Shown: positions 26,146 through 35,992, counted from the first letter of the stretch. The stretch: 64,000 nucleotides of DNA from Algibacter_G agarivorans (GCF_039543245.1 NZ_BAABJJ010000044.1:239488-303487), one strand, 5' to 3'. The notes: generated from the sequence alone by a model not told the origin. Program-made: numbers and translations.

Positions 26146-27408
26146 ATGAAAAAAATAGCCCATTTCACTTTCATATTTACAACTGCTCTCTTTTTTATGT
26201 GTAGCAGTATTATTAGCGCACAAACCTCAGAGGCTTTCAAAGAACTTGAAGGAAAAGTAATTGACGCTAATACAAAAGACCCTTTAATCTTCACCGACAT
26301 CGTTATAAAAGATTCTAACATTAGTACGGTAACCAATAGCGATGGCGAGTTTCTTATCAAAATACCTGAAAGATTTTCAGATGGTATCTTAACAATATCT
26401 CATTTAGGGTATGAAAAAAAGGAGATTAAAATTTCTTCAATAAAAAATCCTATAAAAATAGCTTTATCGAATGATTACACTGAATTAAAAGAAATTAGTA
26501 TAACCGTAAATGCACTAGATCCAAAAGACTTAGTTATTAAAACTTTAGGGAAGAAAAGTTCTATTTACAATAATAAGAACACCATAATGACTGCTTTTTA
26601 CAGAGAAACCATTAAAAAAAGAAGAAGAAATGCTTCTCTATCTGAGGCTGTTGTTAAAATACATAAACAACCTTATAACAATCTCAGAAGGGACCATATT
26701 GAACTTATCAAAGCACGTAAAAACACAGATTACACAAAACTAGACACTTTGGCATTAAAACTCCAAGGCGGACCTTTTAGCAATCTATATACCGATATAA
26801 TTAAATACCCAGAATTTATTTTTACTGAAGAAGATATTCCTTTATATCAATTTAGTTTTGACGCTTCTACACAAATAAACAAAAAACCAATTTATGTAGT
26901 TAATTTCAAACAAAAAGAAGATATAAAAACCCCTTTATACTATGGAAAACTTTATATTGATGCTGAAACTTTAGCCCTTACAAGCGCTGTTTACAGTTTA
27001 AATGTTTCTAACCGAGAGCTTTCAAGCCAAATGTACGTCCGTAAAAAACCTAGAAAAGTTGATGTGTACCCTACTCAGGCCAACTATAGGGTAAATTATA
27101 GAACCAAAGACGGAAAATGGCATTATGCTTACAGTAATATTTCATTAACCTTTAAAGTAAATTGGAAAGGAAAACTTTTTAATAGCGTTTATACACTAAG
27201 TAGTGAAATGGCCGTAACCGATTGGGAAGTTCACGATACTAAACTTGCAAAAGTTAGAAGTCAGCTCATTCGTCCTACAACTATTTTAAGTGAAAAAGCA
27301 TCTGGTTTTTCAGACCCAAGATTTTGGGGTGCATACAATATTATCGAACCTGAAAAATCTATTGAATCTGCTATTAAAAAAATACAAAAGCAGTTAAAAC
27401 GGACTTAA
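26146..27408 (+). CDS. CarboxypepD_reg-like envelope protein
   Basis: The 420-residue protein has a signal peptide (1-25, ending ISAQ) followed by a carboxypeptidase regulatory-like beta-sandwich at about 35-110 (LEGKVIDANTKDPLIFTDIVI ... LTISHLGYEKKEI). The rest (about 115-420) resembles the periplasmic/surface family that often follows this domain in Bacteroidota and has no catalytic motif I can identify. The beta-sandwich is the same as in TonB-dependent-receptor plug extensions, but no barrel follows here. It is a single gene with its own terminator. Confidence 0.8.
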   Translation: MKKIAHFTFIFTTALFFMCSSIISAQTSEAFKELEGKVIDANTKDPLIFTDIVIKDSNISTVTNSDGEFLIKIPERFSDGILTISHLGYEKKEIKISSIKNPIKIALSNDYTELKEISITVNALDPKDLVIKTLGKKSSIYNNKNTIMTAFYRETIKKRRRNASLSEAVVKIHKQPYNNLRRDHIELIKARKNTDYTKLDTLALKLQGGPFSNLYTDIIKYPEFIFTEEDIPLYQFSFDASTQINKKPIYVVNFKQKEDIKTPLYYGKLYIDAETLALTSAVYSLNVSNRELSSQMYVRKKPRKVDVYPTQANYRVNYRTKDGKWHYAYSNISLTFKVNWKGKLFNSVYTLSSEMAVTDWEVHDTKLAKVRSQLIRPTTILSEKASGFSDPRFWGAYNIIEPEKSIESAIKKIQKQLKRT

Positions 27409-27437
27409 ACACAATTTATTTTTATACAACAACACTT

Positions 27438-27469
27438 CTTGACTTTTAGTTTTTAACCTAAAAGTCAAG
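27438..27469. terminator. perfect 12-bp hairpin after the CarboxypepD_reg gene
   Basis: CTTGACTTTTAG and CTAAAAGTCAAG form a perfect stem with an 8-base loop, 30 bases past the stop. It is followed by AT-rich sequence rather than a T-run; it may be a pause hairpin or an mRNA 3' stabiliser ahead of the main terminator. Confidence 0.5.
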
Positions 27470-27479
27470 ATGGGTTCAT

Positions 27480-27519
27480 AACACCGATATAGTTTTTTTA
27501 AACTGTATCGGTGTTTTTA
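27480..27519 (+). terminator. rho-independent terminator
   Basis: The arms AACACCGATATAGTTT and AAACTGTATCGGTGTT form a long stem with one G-T type mismatch and are followed by TTTATT. The remaining sequence up to the amtB start at 27688 shows nothing else recognisable. Confidence 0.8.
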
Positions 27520-27687
27520 TTAAATTATTTTTAATCAATAAGCGAAATCAATTAAAATTCTACATTATTAAAAAACAGCAGTGCTTTTTAGTCATATCTC
27601 TAAAATGAAACTATCCTAATTTCATATATTGTACGCTTTTAACAAAAAACTCTTAACTTTTATTAAACTAACACAAACCACTATTCC

Positions 27688-28941
27688 ATGCAAGAAATCG
27701 CAGCCGTTGCCATAGAACAAACCGAGTTAATTTCAGCAATTGATACCGTTTGGGTTTCAATATGTGCCGCTATTATTTTTTTAATGGAAGGTGGATTTGC
27801 ATTACTAGAAGCTGGCTTTGTCCGTTCAAAAAATGCCATGAGTATTATAGCTAAAGTATTTATAGATATCACTTTTGGCGGTCTTGCATTTTATGCAGTA
27901 GGTTTTGGAATTGCCTATGGTGCCTCTAACGGCTGGTTTGCTTTTGATACTGGAATTACCGACGGTGATTTAGGATTAGGACTAACCGTTTCCAATAAAT
28001 TATTCTGGTTTATCCAACTTGGTTTTGCTATTGCAGCAATATCCATAGTTTCTGGTGCTGTTGCCGAAAGAATGAAGGTTTGGGCATATGCACTTTATGT
28101 TATTATTTTTTGCGCAATCATGTATCCGTTGGCTGCAAATTGGGTTTGGAATCCTAATGGATGGTTAGCATTAAGAGGTTTTAACGATTTTGCAGGCTCT
28201 GCCGCAGTTCATGCTATGGGAGGATTTGCAGCTTTAGCAGCAGCAATAGTTCTAGGACCTCGTTTAGGGAAATATGACCAAAATGGTGACCCCGTAGCTA
28301 TTCCTGGGCATAATTTACCACTTGCCGCTGTTGGTGGTTTTATATTATGGTTTGGTTGGTTTGGGTTTAATCCAGGATCAACACTTGGAGCCGTAGGTAA
28401 TTGGGAATTAATTGGAACCATTGCTACCAATACATTTTTAGCTTCTGCTGCTGGAGGAGTTTCAACTATATTTTACACATACTTCAGATACGGACAAATT
28501 GATATTACCATGACTATAAATGGTGTATTAGCAGGTTTAGTAGCGGTAACTGCTGGCTGTAATGTTGTAGATTCTGGTTCAGCTATAATAATAGGATTGA
28601 TTGCTGGCGTTTTAGTAGATATGGCAGTGCTTTTTATTGATAAAAAACGAATTGACGACCCTGTTGGAGCAATTGCTGTTCATGGTGTTAATGGTTTATT
28701 TGGAACAATAGCTGTCGGGTTATTTGCATCTGAAAACGGCTTATTCTTTGGTGGTGGCACCGATTTATTAGCTACACAGGCCATTGGCGTATTTGTTATT
28801 GGATCTTTTTCTTTTGTTGTTACATTTATCATAATGAAAATCATGAAAAAAACTATTGGTATCCGCGTAAATCGTTCTGAAGAATCTGCTGGTATTGATG
28901 CTGTTTCTTTTGGTGTTGAAGCTTATACCACTTTTGAATAA
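27688..28941 (+). CDS. amtB: ammonium transporter
   Basis: The 417-residue membrane protein has eleven hydrophobic segments of the Amt/Mep/Rh family. The pore histidines lie in AVHAMGGFAALAAA (about 174) and AVHGVNGLFGTIAVG (about 332), and the family stretches GGFALLEAGFVRSKN and FGWFGFNPGS are intact. It carries ammonium into the cell in a gated way. There is no cleaved signal peptide; the N-terminus VWVSICAAIIFLMEGG is the first segment. The P-II gene follows after 35 bases, the usual operon in which P-II blocks the channel when nitrogen is plentiful. Confidence 0.95.
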   Translation: MQEIAAVAIEQTELISAIDTVWVSICAAIIFLMEGGFALLEAGFVRSKNAMSIIAKVFIDITFGGLAFYAVGFGIAYGASNGWFAFDTGITDGDLGLGLTVSNKLFWFIQLGFAIAAISIVSGAVAERMKVWAYALYVIIFCAIMYPLAANWVWNPNGWLALRGFNDFAGSAAVHAMGGFAALAAAIVLGPRLGKYDQNGDPVAIPGHNLPLAAVGGFILWFGWFGFNPGSTLGAVGNWELIGTIATNTFLASAAGGVSTIFYTYFRYGQIDITMTINGVLAGLVAVTAGCNVVDSGSAIIIGLIAGVLVDMAVLFIDKKRIDDPVGAIAVHGVNGLFGTIAVGLFASENGLFFGGGTDLLATQAIGVFVIGSFSFVVTFIIMKIMKKTIGIRVNRSEESAGIDAVSFGVEAYTTFE

Positions 28942-28976
28942 ACAACTATTGACTAAAAATTAAAAAATCACAAAAG

Positions 28977-29318
28977 ATGAAAAAAGTAGAAGCTATCATA
29001 AGACCCTCAAAATTAAAAGCAGTACAACGTGGATTAAAAGAAGCTGGTATCCCATGTTTAACCGTTGTACCTGTAAAAGGAACAGGGTTACAAAAAACCT
29101 ACTCTGAACGTTACCGTGGCACCGAACTATCAATGATTATGAAAACACGAATTATGATTATGTGTATTGTAAGCGATGATAACCTAGAGAAATGTATCGA
29201 CACAATTTTGGACAATAGCTCGGAAGGAACTCCTGGAGATGGCAAGATCTTTATTTACAATGTTGAAGAAGCTATAAGAATAAGAACTCGAACTAGAGGT
29301 GGTGAAGCTATTAAGTAA
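28977..29318 (+). CDS. glnK: P-II nitrogen regulatory protein lacking the uridylylation tyrosine
   Basis: The 113-residue protein has the P-II fold with MKKVEAIIRPSKL at the start, the T-loop around 37-55 and the ATP-binding TPGDGKIFIYNVEEAIRIRTR segment. The T-loop reads RYRGTELSMIMK. Aligned with the GlnB motif RGAEY, position 51 is Leu instead of the modified Tyr, so regulation by uridylylation is not possible at the usual site. Y46 remains nearby. Binding of ATP/ADP and 2-oxoglutarate is probably the only signal. It is linked to amtB, whose gating it should control. Confidence 0.92.
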   Translation: MKKVEAIIRPSKLKAVQRGLKEAGIPCLTVVPVKGTGLQKTYSERYRGTELSMIMKTRIMIMCIVSDDNLEKCIDTILDNSSEGTPGDGKIFIYNVEEAIRIRTRTRGGEAIK

Positions 29319-29335
29319 TTTTAAATTTAGTAAGC

Positions 29336-30397
29336 TTACTTTACAACTAATCTTGTAAGTATGGGTTCATGGTCAGATAATTTTAAATCAAAATTTTGGT
29401 GTGATATAACGTCAAAACTCTCATCAACTAATATATAATCTAACCTGAAAGGATATTTAAAAAGCCCGTATGTTTTTCCAAACCCAGAACCTGCTTCAAT
29501 AAAAGAATCTTTTCTTGAGTCTTTTAATATGTTATATGTCGATGAAAATTGAGTACTATTAAAATCTCCACTAATAATGACTTTGCCTTTAAATTTGTCA
29601 ATATGCTTCTTAATTATAAGAACTTGTTCTTTTCTTATTTTTTCAGCTTTAGAAATTCTAGTAATTAATGTTGAATAACTATTAGGATTATTCAATTGAT
29701 TAATAGCATTCATCTTATAGGACTCCAAGTGTAAATTATAAATTCGTATAATGTCTTTATTAAAAGTTAAATCAACGTACATAGCACCATTGGACGAGTT
29801 GGGAAAATCTATGTACCCCTTATCTATAATAGGATATTTCGAAAATATTGCCATTACAGATTTATTCTGAGTAAATATGTTAGTTTTAAACCAATACGGA
29901 TAATTGCTAAAATACTTGTATTTAATAGCAGAAAACTCTTGAATACAAAAAACATCTGGATTTCTGTTGTTTATAAAGTTTATTATCGGGTCATCTGTAT
30001 CGCGTTTACTATCATCGTAATCGTTCTCATCTTTGTCATGTTTAAACCCATTTGTATTATACGATAAAATAGATAGCGTATCAAATTTTGATGAAGTTTT
30101 ATCCAAATCTGAATACCCGCGCAAATTAAATTTCAAAAATGAATCGAAACAAAAACAGTATGTAATTACTCCTATTAAAGGAAAAAGGAAAAATCTATTT
30201 TTTCTAAATAACCAATAAACCCCAAAAATTAAATTTAAAACTAAAAGTGCGGGGATAATAAGAGTAAAAAAAAATGAGATAAGATTGTCTACTAGAAAAA
30301 CAGCAAGATAACCAAATATTAAAAGAGCACTTGGCAACATAGTTAAAGCAAGACCTAACTTTTTTGTGATTATTTTAAATCTTCTTGAACGTGACAA
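29336..30397 (-). CDS. membrane-anchored endonuclease/exonuclease/phosphatase family protein
   Basis: Three hydrophobic segments open the protein (about 20-90 from this start). An EEP-fold domain then begins at LSILSYNTNGF, with CIQEF (catalytic Glu), IISGDFNST and the ending SDHEPILT, the motifs of the DNase I/endonuclease/phosphatase superfamily. The catalytic domain should face the periplasm or lumenal side; DNA, phospholipid or phosphate ester substrates are all possible. No ATG lies at a plausible position: a GTG at 30439 would overlap the MoxR gene by 38 bases, and the TTG at 30397 lies just after its stop, so the start is uncertain. Confidence 0.75.
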   Translation of the reverse strand: MSRSRRFKIITKKLGLALTMLPSALLIFGYLAVFLVDNLISFFFTLIIPALLVLNLIFGVYWLFRKNRFFLFPLIGVITYCFCFDSFLKFNLRGYSDLDKTSSKFDTLSILSYNTNGFKHDKDENDYDDSKRDTDDPIINFINNRNPDVFCIQEFSAIKYKYFSNYPYWFKTNIFTQNKSVMAIFSKYPIIDKGYIDFPNSSNGAMYVDLTFNKDIIRIYNLHLESYKMNAINQLNNPNSYSTLITRISKAEKIRKEQVLIIKKHIDKFKGKVIISGDFNSTQFSSTYNILKDSRKDSFIEAGSGFGKTYGLFKYPFRLDYILVDESFDVISHQNFDLKLSDHEPILTRLVVK

Positions 30398-30401
30398 AAT
30401 A

Positions 30402-31355
30402 TTAAAACAAACTTTTAATAATTTGTCCTTCTGAAACACCTTCAGCTTCAGCCTTGTAGTTTTTTATAATTCTATGTCTTAAAATACTATGTGCCACCGC
30501 TTGCACATTTTCTATATCAGGAGAAAACTTGCCATTAATGGCAGCATGTGTTTTGGAAGCTAAAATCAAATTTTGAGATGCTCTTGGGCCTGCTCCCCAA
30601 TCTAAATAAGTGTTTACTATATGTGGAGCTGTTTGAGAATTAGGCCTTGTTTTTCCAACCATTGAAACCGCATATTCAATAACGTTATCTGCCACAGGGA
30701 TACGGCGTATTAAATGCTGGAAATCAACTATTTGTTGTGCAGAAAACAAAGCTCTCACCTTAGCTTGCATATCGCTAGTTGTTGATTTAACAACCTGTAC
30801 TTCTTCTTCAAATGAAGGGTAATCTAGATTAATTGCAAACATAAACCGGTCTAATTGCGCTTCTGGCAAAGGATATGTCCCTTCTTGCTCTATAGGGTTT
30901 TGGGTTGCTAAAACAAAATAAGGTAAATCTAATTTGTAATGATGTCCAGCCACAGTAACTGCACGTTCCTGCATAGCCTCTAATAAAGCTGCTTGTGTTT
31001 TTGGTGGTGTTCTATTTATTTCATCTGCTAAAATAATATTAGCAAAAATAGGCCCCTTAATAAACTTAAAATGACGGTCTTCATCTAGAATTTCACTTCC
31101 TAAAATATCACTAGGCATTAAATCTGGTGTAAACTGGATACGTTTAAAATCTAATCCTAAAGCTTGTGCAATTGTATTAACCATTAAGGTTTTTGCTAAA
31201 CCAGGAACACCGATCAATAATGAATGCCCTCCTGAAAAAATAGAAATCAATATCTGGCTTACAACGTCATCCTGCCCAATAATAACTTTGGCTACTTCAG
31301 TCTTTAACTCCTTAAATTGCTTTACGAATTTTTCAATAGCAGCTACATCAGACAT
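30402..31355 (-). CDS. MoxR-family AAA+ ATPase
   Basis: The 317-residue cytoplasmic ATPase has Walker A GVPGLAKT (about 49-56), Walker B ILADEINR (about 111) and the MoxR sensor stretch VLATQNPIEQEGTYPLPEAQ. MoxR ATPases work as chaperones for maturing protein complexes, often together with von Willebrand A or DUF58 partners. None of those partners is adjacent here; instead the three parvulin genes precede it with only four bases between, so the partner genes may have been lost or lie elsewhere. The domain itself is complete. Confidence 0.9.
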   Translation of the reverse strand: MSDVAAIEKFVKQFKELKTEVAKVIIGQDDVVSQILISIFSGGHSLLIGVPGLAKTLMVNTIAQALGLDFKRIQFTPDLMPSDILGSEILDEDRHFKFIKGPIFANIILADEINRTPPKTQAALLEAMQERAVTVAGHHYKLDLPYFVLATQNPIEQEGTYPLPEAQLDRFMFAINLDYPSFEEEVQVVKSTTSDMQAKVRALFSAQQIVDFQHLIRRIPVADNVIEYAVSMVGKTRPNSQTAPHIVNTYLDWGAGPRASQNLILASKTHAAINGKFSPDIENVQAVAHSILRHRIIKNYKAEAEGVSEGQIIKSLF

Positions 31356-31359
31356 ATAT

Positions 31360-32823
31360 TTATATTTTTAACCAGTTACCAGAAAATTCGCAGGATCTAT
31401 TTTCTCCACTAATTTTTATATAGGTATCTAATATTTTTTCTTTTTGCCACTTTTCAATAGCATCTATCTTTTTTTCTTCTAATGCAAGCTCTTTTATTTT
31501 CAAATAGTCGCGAGCATAATCTGCTTCATGCTCATCAACCCTATCAGTAACCTTTAATATTTTAAATTTAACTTTACGGTTACGGTCTTCTTCTCTTAAC
31601 ACCAAACTCAGCTCATCATCTTTTAGGTTTTGAATTTGAGCATATAGTTCAGGATCCATTCTGGTTAATTCAAAATTATAATCTTGTGTGGTTGGGTTTA
31701 TTAATTGACCTCCATCATTTTTCGTTTCCTTTTCATCACTAATTTCTCTGGCCGCATCAGCAAACGAAATATCGCCATCTACAATACGTTTTCTAGTCTT
31801 TTCTAAACGCTCTTTAGCTTCTTTAACAGCTTCACTGGATACTTCTGGTATTAATAAAATATGAGCGACATCATACTCCTGCCCTCTTATTTTTTCTAGA
31901 GTAATAATATGGTATCCAAAGTCGGATTCAAAAGGTTCCGATATTTCGCCTTCTTGTAAAGCAAAAGCTACCTGCCTAAACTCTTTAACCATTCGTGGTT
32001 GCTTTCTATTTAAAGTATATTTACCACCTTTGCTTGCAGATCCTGGATCATCGGAATACAATACCGCTTTTGAACGAAAACTAGCGCCGTTCTCAATAAT
32101 ATCAGCTTTAAATTGTTTTAACCGATCAATAACCCTTTGTTTTTCTTTTTCTGACACTTTTGGTTCTGCAACAATCTGAGCGACCTTAAGTTCTGTTCCA
32201 AAAGTAGGTCTTTCATCTTCTGGTATTTTATTGAAAAACGCTCTTACCTCTTCTGGAGTTATTTCTATTTCTTCAACAATTTTAGATTGCATTTTAGCCG
32301 CTAATTGATTGGCTTTATTAATCTCAAACATTTCATCTCTAAAACTCTTTTCATCTTCTTTTTTATAAAACTCCAAAAGCTTTTCCATGGAACCATTGGT
32401 TTGCTGTAAAAATTGTTGAACTTGGTAGTCTACATTCTTTCTTATTTCTGCATCTGAAACAGGAATACTATCTTGGACAGCATGGTGTGCGTATAATTTA
32501 TCTTCTAATAATTTACCGAACAATTCACACTTTTCAATGTCGTCGGTGTTAACACCTTGAGCCTGTAATTGCAAAAAGGCCTTGTCTATATCGGAATCCA
32601 AAATAATATAATCCCCAACTACTGCAGCAACCCCGTCAATTTTTTTAGCATTTTTAGCAAGGGTTGTATCTACTTTTTTAACGACTTTTTCAACGACCTC
32701 TTTTACTTCGTCTTCAATAATTTCTTGTGCAGAGGTAACATTTACAGTTATCAATGCTACACATAAAAGCAATGTATGTTTCAAGTTAATCGTAAATTTC
32801 AAATTGTTTATTTTTAATGGCAT
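31360..32823 (-). CDS. SurA-like periplasmic chaperone with two parvulin domains
   Basis: The 487-residue protein has a signal peptide (hydrophobic stretch about 15-31), an N-terminal SurA-like helical chaperone domain at about 50-200 and two PpiC-type parvulin domains at about 205-300 and 320-400 (VAHILLIPEV ... FADAAREISDEKETKNDGGQ). SurA guides unfolded outer-membrane proteins across the periplasm. The gene overlaps the preceding lipoprotein gene by 38 bases, and its own stop lies four bases before the MoxR start, so all are one operon. Confidence 0.88.
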   Translation of the reverse strand: MPLKINNLKFTINLKHTLLLCVALITVNVTSAQEIIEDEVKEVVEKVVKKVDTTLAKNAKKIDGVAAVVGDYIILDSDIDKAFLQLQAQGVNTDDIEKCELFGKLLEDKLYAHHAVQDSIPVSDAEIRKNVDYQVQQFLQQTNGSMEKLLEFYKKEDEKSFRDEMFEINKANQLAAKMQSKIVEEIEITPEEVRAFFNKIPEDERPTFGTELKVAQIVAEPKVSEKEKQRVIDRLKQFKADIIENGASFRSKAVLYSDDPGSASKGGKYTLNRKQPRMVKEFRQVAFALQEGEISEPFESDFGYHIITLEKIRGQEYDVAHILLIPEVSSEAVKEAKERLEKTRKRIVDGDISFADAAREISDEKETKNDGGQLINPTTQDYNFELTRMDPELYAQIQNLKDDELSLVLREEDRNRKVKFKILKVTDRVDEHEADYARDYLKIKELALEEKKIDAIEKWQKEKILDTYIKISGENRSCEFSGNWLKI

Positions 32824-33640
32824 CTTTTGTAATATCTTTTTCTAATTCTCTAATCAGTTCAAGCTTGCGTTTGTTAATCACTATTTGATCTATAGTTGGC
32901 TTAACATATTCTAACGGCGCCGTGTCATTTCTAACTAAAACATCGCTAATTTGCATCAAATATACTCCTAATGAATCTTTGAGTTGTACAAAATTAGATT
33001 TTTTTAACAGTTGGTTTTTATTTTCTGGAGTAACCACCGGAATTTTCTTTATAACATGACTTAATTTTATCCAAATAGAATCATTCAATGAGTAAGATTT
33101 AAACTGAATGGATATGGAATCTAGAAGCTTTTTATCTTGAGGATTGTAACGCTTAAACTTTTCTTTGATAGTCTTAAAATCAATGATATTTTCGTCTACG
33201 TGAATGTAACGAAATTTGAGCAACTCTTCGTTTAACTTGAAAACTTCTTTATTATTGTTGTAATAAATCTCGGCTTCTTGAGTGTTGACTAATGTGTTAA
33301 TATTACGCTTAACCAATGCTTCGATATAAGCTTTACTATATAAATCGTTTTTATATTGAACAACTAATTTATTAAAAGCCTCTTGTTTTTTTTCGCTTAA
33401 ATTTAGCATGGCACCATCTACAAACAATTGTTGTGTAGCCCATCGGTTAATGAAATTTTGTACAATTAATGTGCTATCGGCCTTTGGCGTGCCTTCAGAC
33501 ACTAAATCTTTAATCTCATCATAGTACAAATAGGTTTCATTAACTCTAGCTATTGGGGTTTCTTCCTTAGATTTTTTTAATAAATCACAGGATAACACCA
33601 ATACTGACAATAATAATATGATGATGATTTTAACGCGCAC
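32786..33640 (-). CDS. lipoprotein related to SurA/PpiC chaperones
   Basis: The 284-residue product has a lipoprotein signal ending LVLSC (Cys at 18). The rest is mostly helical and follows the N-terminal SurA pattern (ARVNETYLYYDEIKDLV ... FINRWATQQLFVDGAMLNLS), but no complete parvulin domain is visible. It is probably a membrane-anchored chaperone component without isomerase activity. It starts on the base next to the stop of the 651-residue PpiC gene and overlaps the SurA gene by 38 bases. Confidence 0.8.
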   Translation of the reverse strand: MRVKIIIILLLSVLVLSCDLLKKSKEETPIARVNETYLYYDEIKDLVSEGTPKADSTLIVQNFINRWATQQLFVDGAMLNLSEKKQEAFNKLVVQYKNDLYSKAYIEALVKRNINTLVNTQEAEIYYNNNKEVFKLNEELLKFRYIHVDENIIDFKTIKEKFKRYNPQDKKLLDSISIQFKSYSLNDSIWIKLSHVIKKIPVVTPENKNQLLKKSNFVQLKDSLGVYLMQISDVLVRNDTAPLEYVKPTIDQIVINKRKLELIRELEKDITKDAIKNKQFEIYD

Positions 33641-35596
33641 TTATTGTTTTTTAAGCTGAGATTTTACATTTTCTAAAACCTCTTGGTTAATGACTATTTT
33701 ATACTTCGCACCTAATTCTTTAATCCAATTGGCTTCTTTATAAGTTTGATAATCGCTAATAACCGTTCCTTTAGCTTCCTCTAATGTTTTTTGAGTTTCT
33801 GGCAATATGTCTTTAACCTGTACCAACACATAAGCATTATTATGCTTGTATATTTTAGAAATCCCTTTCTTAAAATCGAACTTTTCAGGAAGTGCTTGGT
33901 GTTTAGTATCCATGACATCTGAAGTAAAGATAACCTCTATTTCATCATTGCTATTAACAAGTGATTTTATTTGATCTAAATCCATACCTTCATCTAACAA
34001 TTTAGACACTTTTTTAAGTGTTTTTTGTTTTGTTGATGAAGCGACTACAGCATCAATTCTTTCTGGCAATATATAATTATTTTTATGGTTGCTATAATAC
34101 TCTTGAATACCAATAGAATCTGTTTTTGCAGCATTCCAAATGGTTGTTTCCATCAATTCAAATAACAACAAACCATCTCGATATTCACTAACTATATATG
34201 CAAATTCTTCATTTTCTTCTTCCAAATGATCCTCTTGATACTTAATTAAATTTTCTTTTAAGAAGGATTCATATTTTTTTGAAATTATAGATTCATATGC
34301 TCCCTTTTGAGTTGCGGTACGTTGAGTCTTCTGCAAGTAATCTCCAAAATCCCTATATGAAAATTGCTTTTTCCCTATTTTGATTAAAGGCTGATCTGCT
34401 TTAAAATCTTCTGGGAGTTTCCAGGTTCTTTTAAAATAATCATTATTAAATACAGATACAAAATAATCCATTCCTGGCAACTCATTACCAACATTATAAC
34501 GTTTTTTAAGCTTATCAACTAAAGCCTGGTCAATCAATTTAGACCTATCATCGCGTTTTACTTTTTCTACTAATTCTGGTTCCATAGCTTTAAACTCAGG
34601 TATGGGCTTTTTCCCGTATAGCTTTACAATATGCCAACCAAAATTTGTTTTAAAAGGTTCTGATACATCTCCAATATTTTCTAAACCAAAAGTTACAGTC
34701 TCAAACTCAGGTACATTTAATTGCCCACTAGAAATAGGTGGTAACATACCTCCTTTTGGCGCTGAATTTTTATCGTCTGAAAATTGTTTTGCCAAGTATT
34801 TAAAATCTTCGCCTTGACTTAACTTTTTATTTATGTCTTGAATTCTATCTTCTGGTTTTTCAGCTAATGAATCCTTTTCTTTATTCATTACCATAATATG
34901 CGCTACAGTACGTTCTCCTCTAGATTTCCGCTTGTCTAGAACATTAACGATATGATACCCAAAACGGGTTCTAAAAGGAAGGGAAACAGCTCCGATATCT
35001 GTATTGAAAGCAGCTGTTTCAAATTTATAAACCATTTTAAAACCTGTAAAATAACCTAATTCTTCGCCGTAAATAGTTTGTCCATTGTGTACTTCTTTTC
35101 TAACTTTTTCAAAGCCTTCACTTAAAGCTCTATCACGTAATTTCATTATATTATTGTAAGCTACGAGCGTATCTTCAGGGCTTGCGTTTTCTGAGATTTT
35201 TATTAAAATATGGTTTGCCTTTACATCATAGGATAGTCTATCATAAGCTTCTTCAACTAAAGCATCAGTAACTTTACTATCTGTTATAAAGCTTTTAGCA
35301 AGTTGTTTTTTGTAATTAGACAACTCTCTTAAGTAAGTTGGTTTTTTATGTAGACCTAAGGCTTTAGCTTCTTTTAACTTTAACTTATAACTGGTAAATA
35401 ATTTTAAGTATTCATCAACATCTTTTTGAGATTCATCTTGAACCAAATCTAGATTCTTATTATATACTCTTATAAATTCAGATGTATAAACAGGGGCGCC
35501 ATCAACACTAAAAAGTATGGCTTTATTTTCTGATTGCGCATTGACATACACTAGTAATAAAGTGAAAAATAAAGTGAAAAAATATTTTAATTTCAT
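33641..35596 (-). CDS. periplasmic parvulin-type peptidyl-prolyl isomerase, two PpiC domains
   Basis: The 651-residue protein has a signal peptide (1-20, ending VNAQ), an N-terminal SurA-like helical part and two PpiC domains at about 122-222 (VKANHILIKISENASPED ... FGYHIVNVLDKR) and 232-335 (VAHIMVMNKEKD ... KGGMLPPISSGQ). The C-terminal part (about 350-650) is helical and resembles a chaperone region. It starts the PpiC-lipoprotein-SurA-MoxR operon. The three chaperones together probably serve outer-membrane biogenesis. Confidence 0.9.
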   Translation of the reverse strand: MKLKYFFTLFFTLLLVYVNAQSENKAILFSVDGAPVYTSEFIRVYNKNLDLVQDESQKDVDEYLKLFTSYKLKLKEAKALGLHKKPTYLRELSNYKKQLAKSFITDSKVTDALVEEAYDRLSYDVKANHILIKISENASPEDTLVAYNNIMKLRDRALSEGFEKVRKEVHNGQTIYGEELGYFTGFKMVYKFETAAFNTDIGAVSLPFRTRFGYHIVNVLDKRKSRGERTVAHIMVMNKEKDSLAEKPEDRIQDINKKLSQGEDFKYLAKQFSDDKNSAPKGGMLPPISSGQLNVPEFETVTFGLENIGDVSEPFKTNFGWHIVKLYGKKPIPEFKAMEPELVEKVKRDDRSKLIDQALVDKLKKRYNVGNELPGMDYFVSVFNNDYFKRTWKLPEDFKADQPLIKIGKKQFSYRDFGDYLQKTQRTATQKGAYESIISKKYESFLKENLIKYQEDHLEEENEEFAYIVSEYRDGLLLFELMETTIWNAAKTDSIGIQEYYSNHKNNYILPERIDAVVASSTKQKTLKKVSKLLDEGMDLDQIKSLVNSNDEIEVIFTSDVMDTKHQALPEKFDFKKGISKIYKHNNAYVLVQVKDILPETQKTLEEAKGTVISDYQTYKEANWIKELGAKYKIVINQEVLENVKSQLKKQ

Positions 35597-35755
35597 GGAA
35601 TAAATAATTAATTGAGCGATTACAAAAATAATAATATAAACCTATAATACAAGTTGTTTTACAAACGATTAAAGAAAGTAAATATTATACTATTTATGAT
35701 TACATTTGAGTATATATTTACAATATTTTTTAATCAGAACACTCATTAAAAAGAC

Positions 35756-35992
35756 ATGCGAAAACTAAAATTAATCTGGGACTTTCATGGACCAGATGCT
35801 AATAAAATAGCACAACATCATGAAATTCATTTAAAAGAATACATAGCTTCAGAACACTTGACTATTAATATTACCGGTGTTGAAAATTTAATTGATATGC
35901 ACTCCATAGCCTTTTTAGTTGTGAACGACAACGAAATGAAACCCGTTAGAGATGCTTTAAAACCACATAGAGGGCAAGTTTATACAGAATAA
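35756..35992 (+). CDS. small conserved hypothetical protein
   Basis: The 78-residue product (MRKLKLIWDFHGPDANKIAQ...) is soluble, with histidines in DFHGPDA, QHHEIH and KPHRGQVY. It has the feel of a small alpha-beta protein (strand-helix-strand, ending MKPVRDALKPHRG). I do not recognise a named family. It is monocistronic and divergent from the chaperone operon. Confidence 0.7.
   Translation: MRKLKLIWDFHGPDANKIAQHHEIHLKEYIASEHLTINITGVENLIDMHSIAFLVVNDNEMKPVRDALKPHRGQVYTE

Noticed and set aside
29329..29340. AGTAAGCTTACT palindrome between the P-II and EEP genes as a terminator
   Set aside because: It overlaps the EEP stop codon, is only 12 bp without a loop and has no T-run.
30402..35596. 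MoxR plus parvulin genes as a new chaperone system
   Set aside because: The gene order is of a kind already common in Flavobacteriaceae; nothing in the sequences is unusual apart from the missing MoxR partners.
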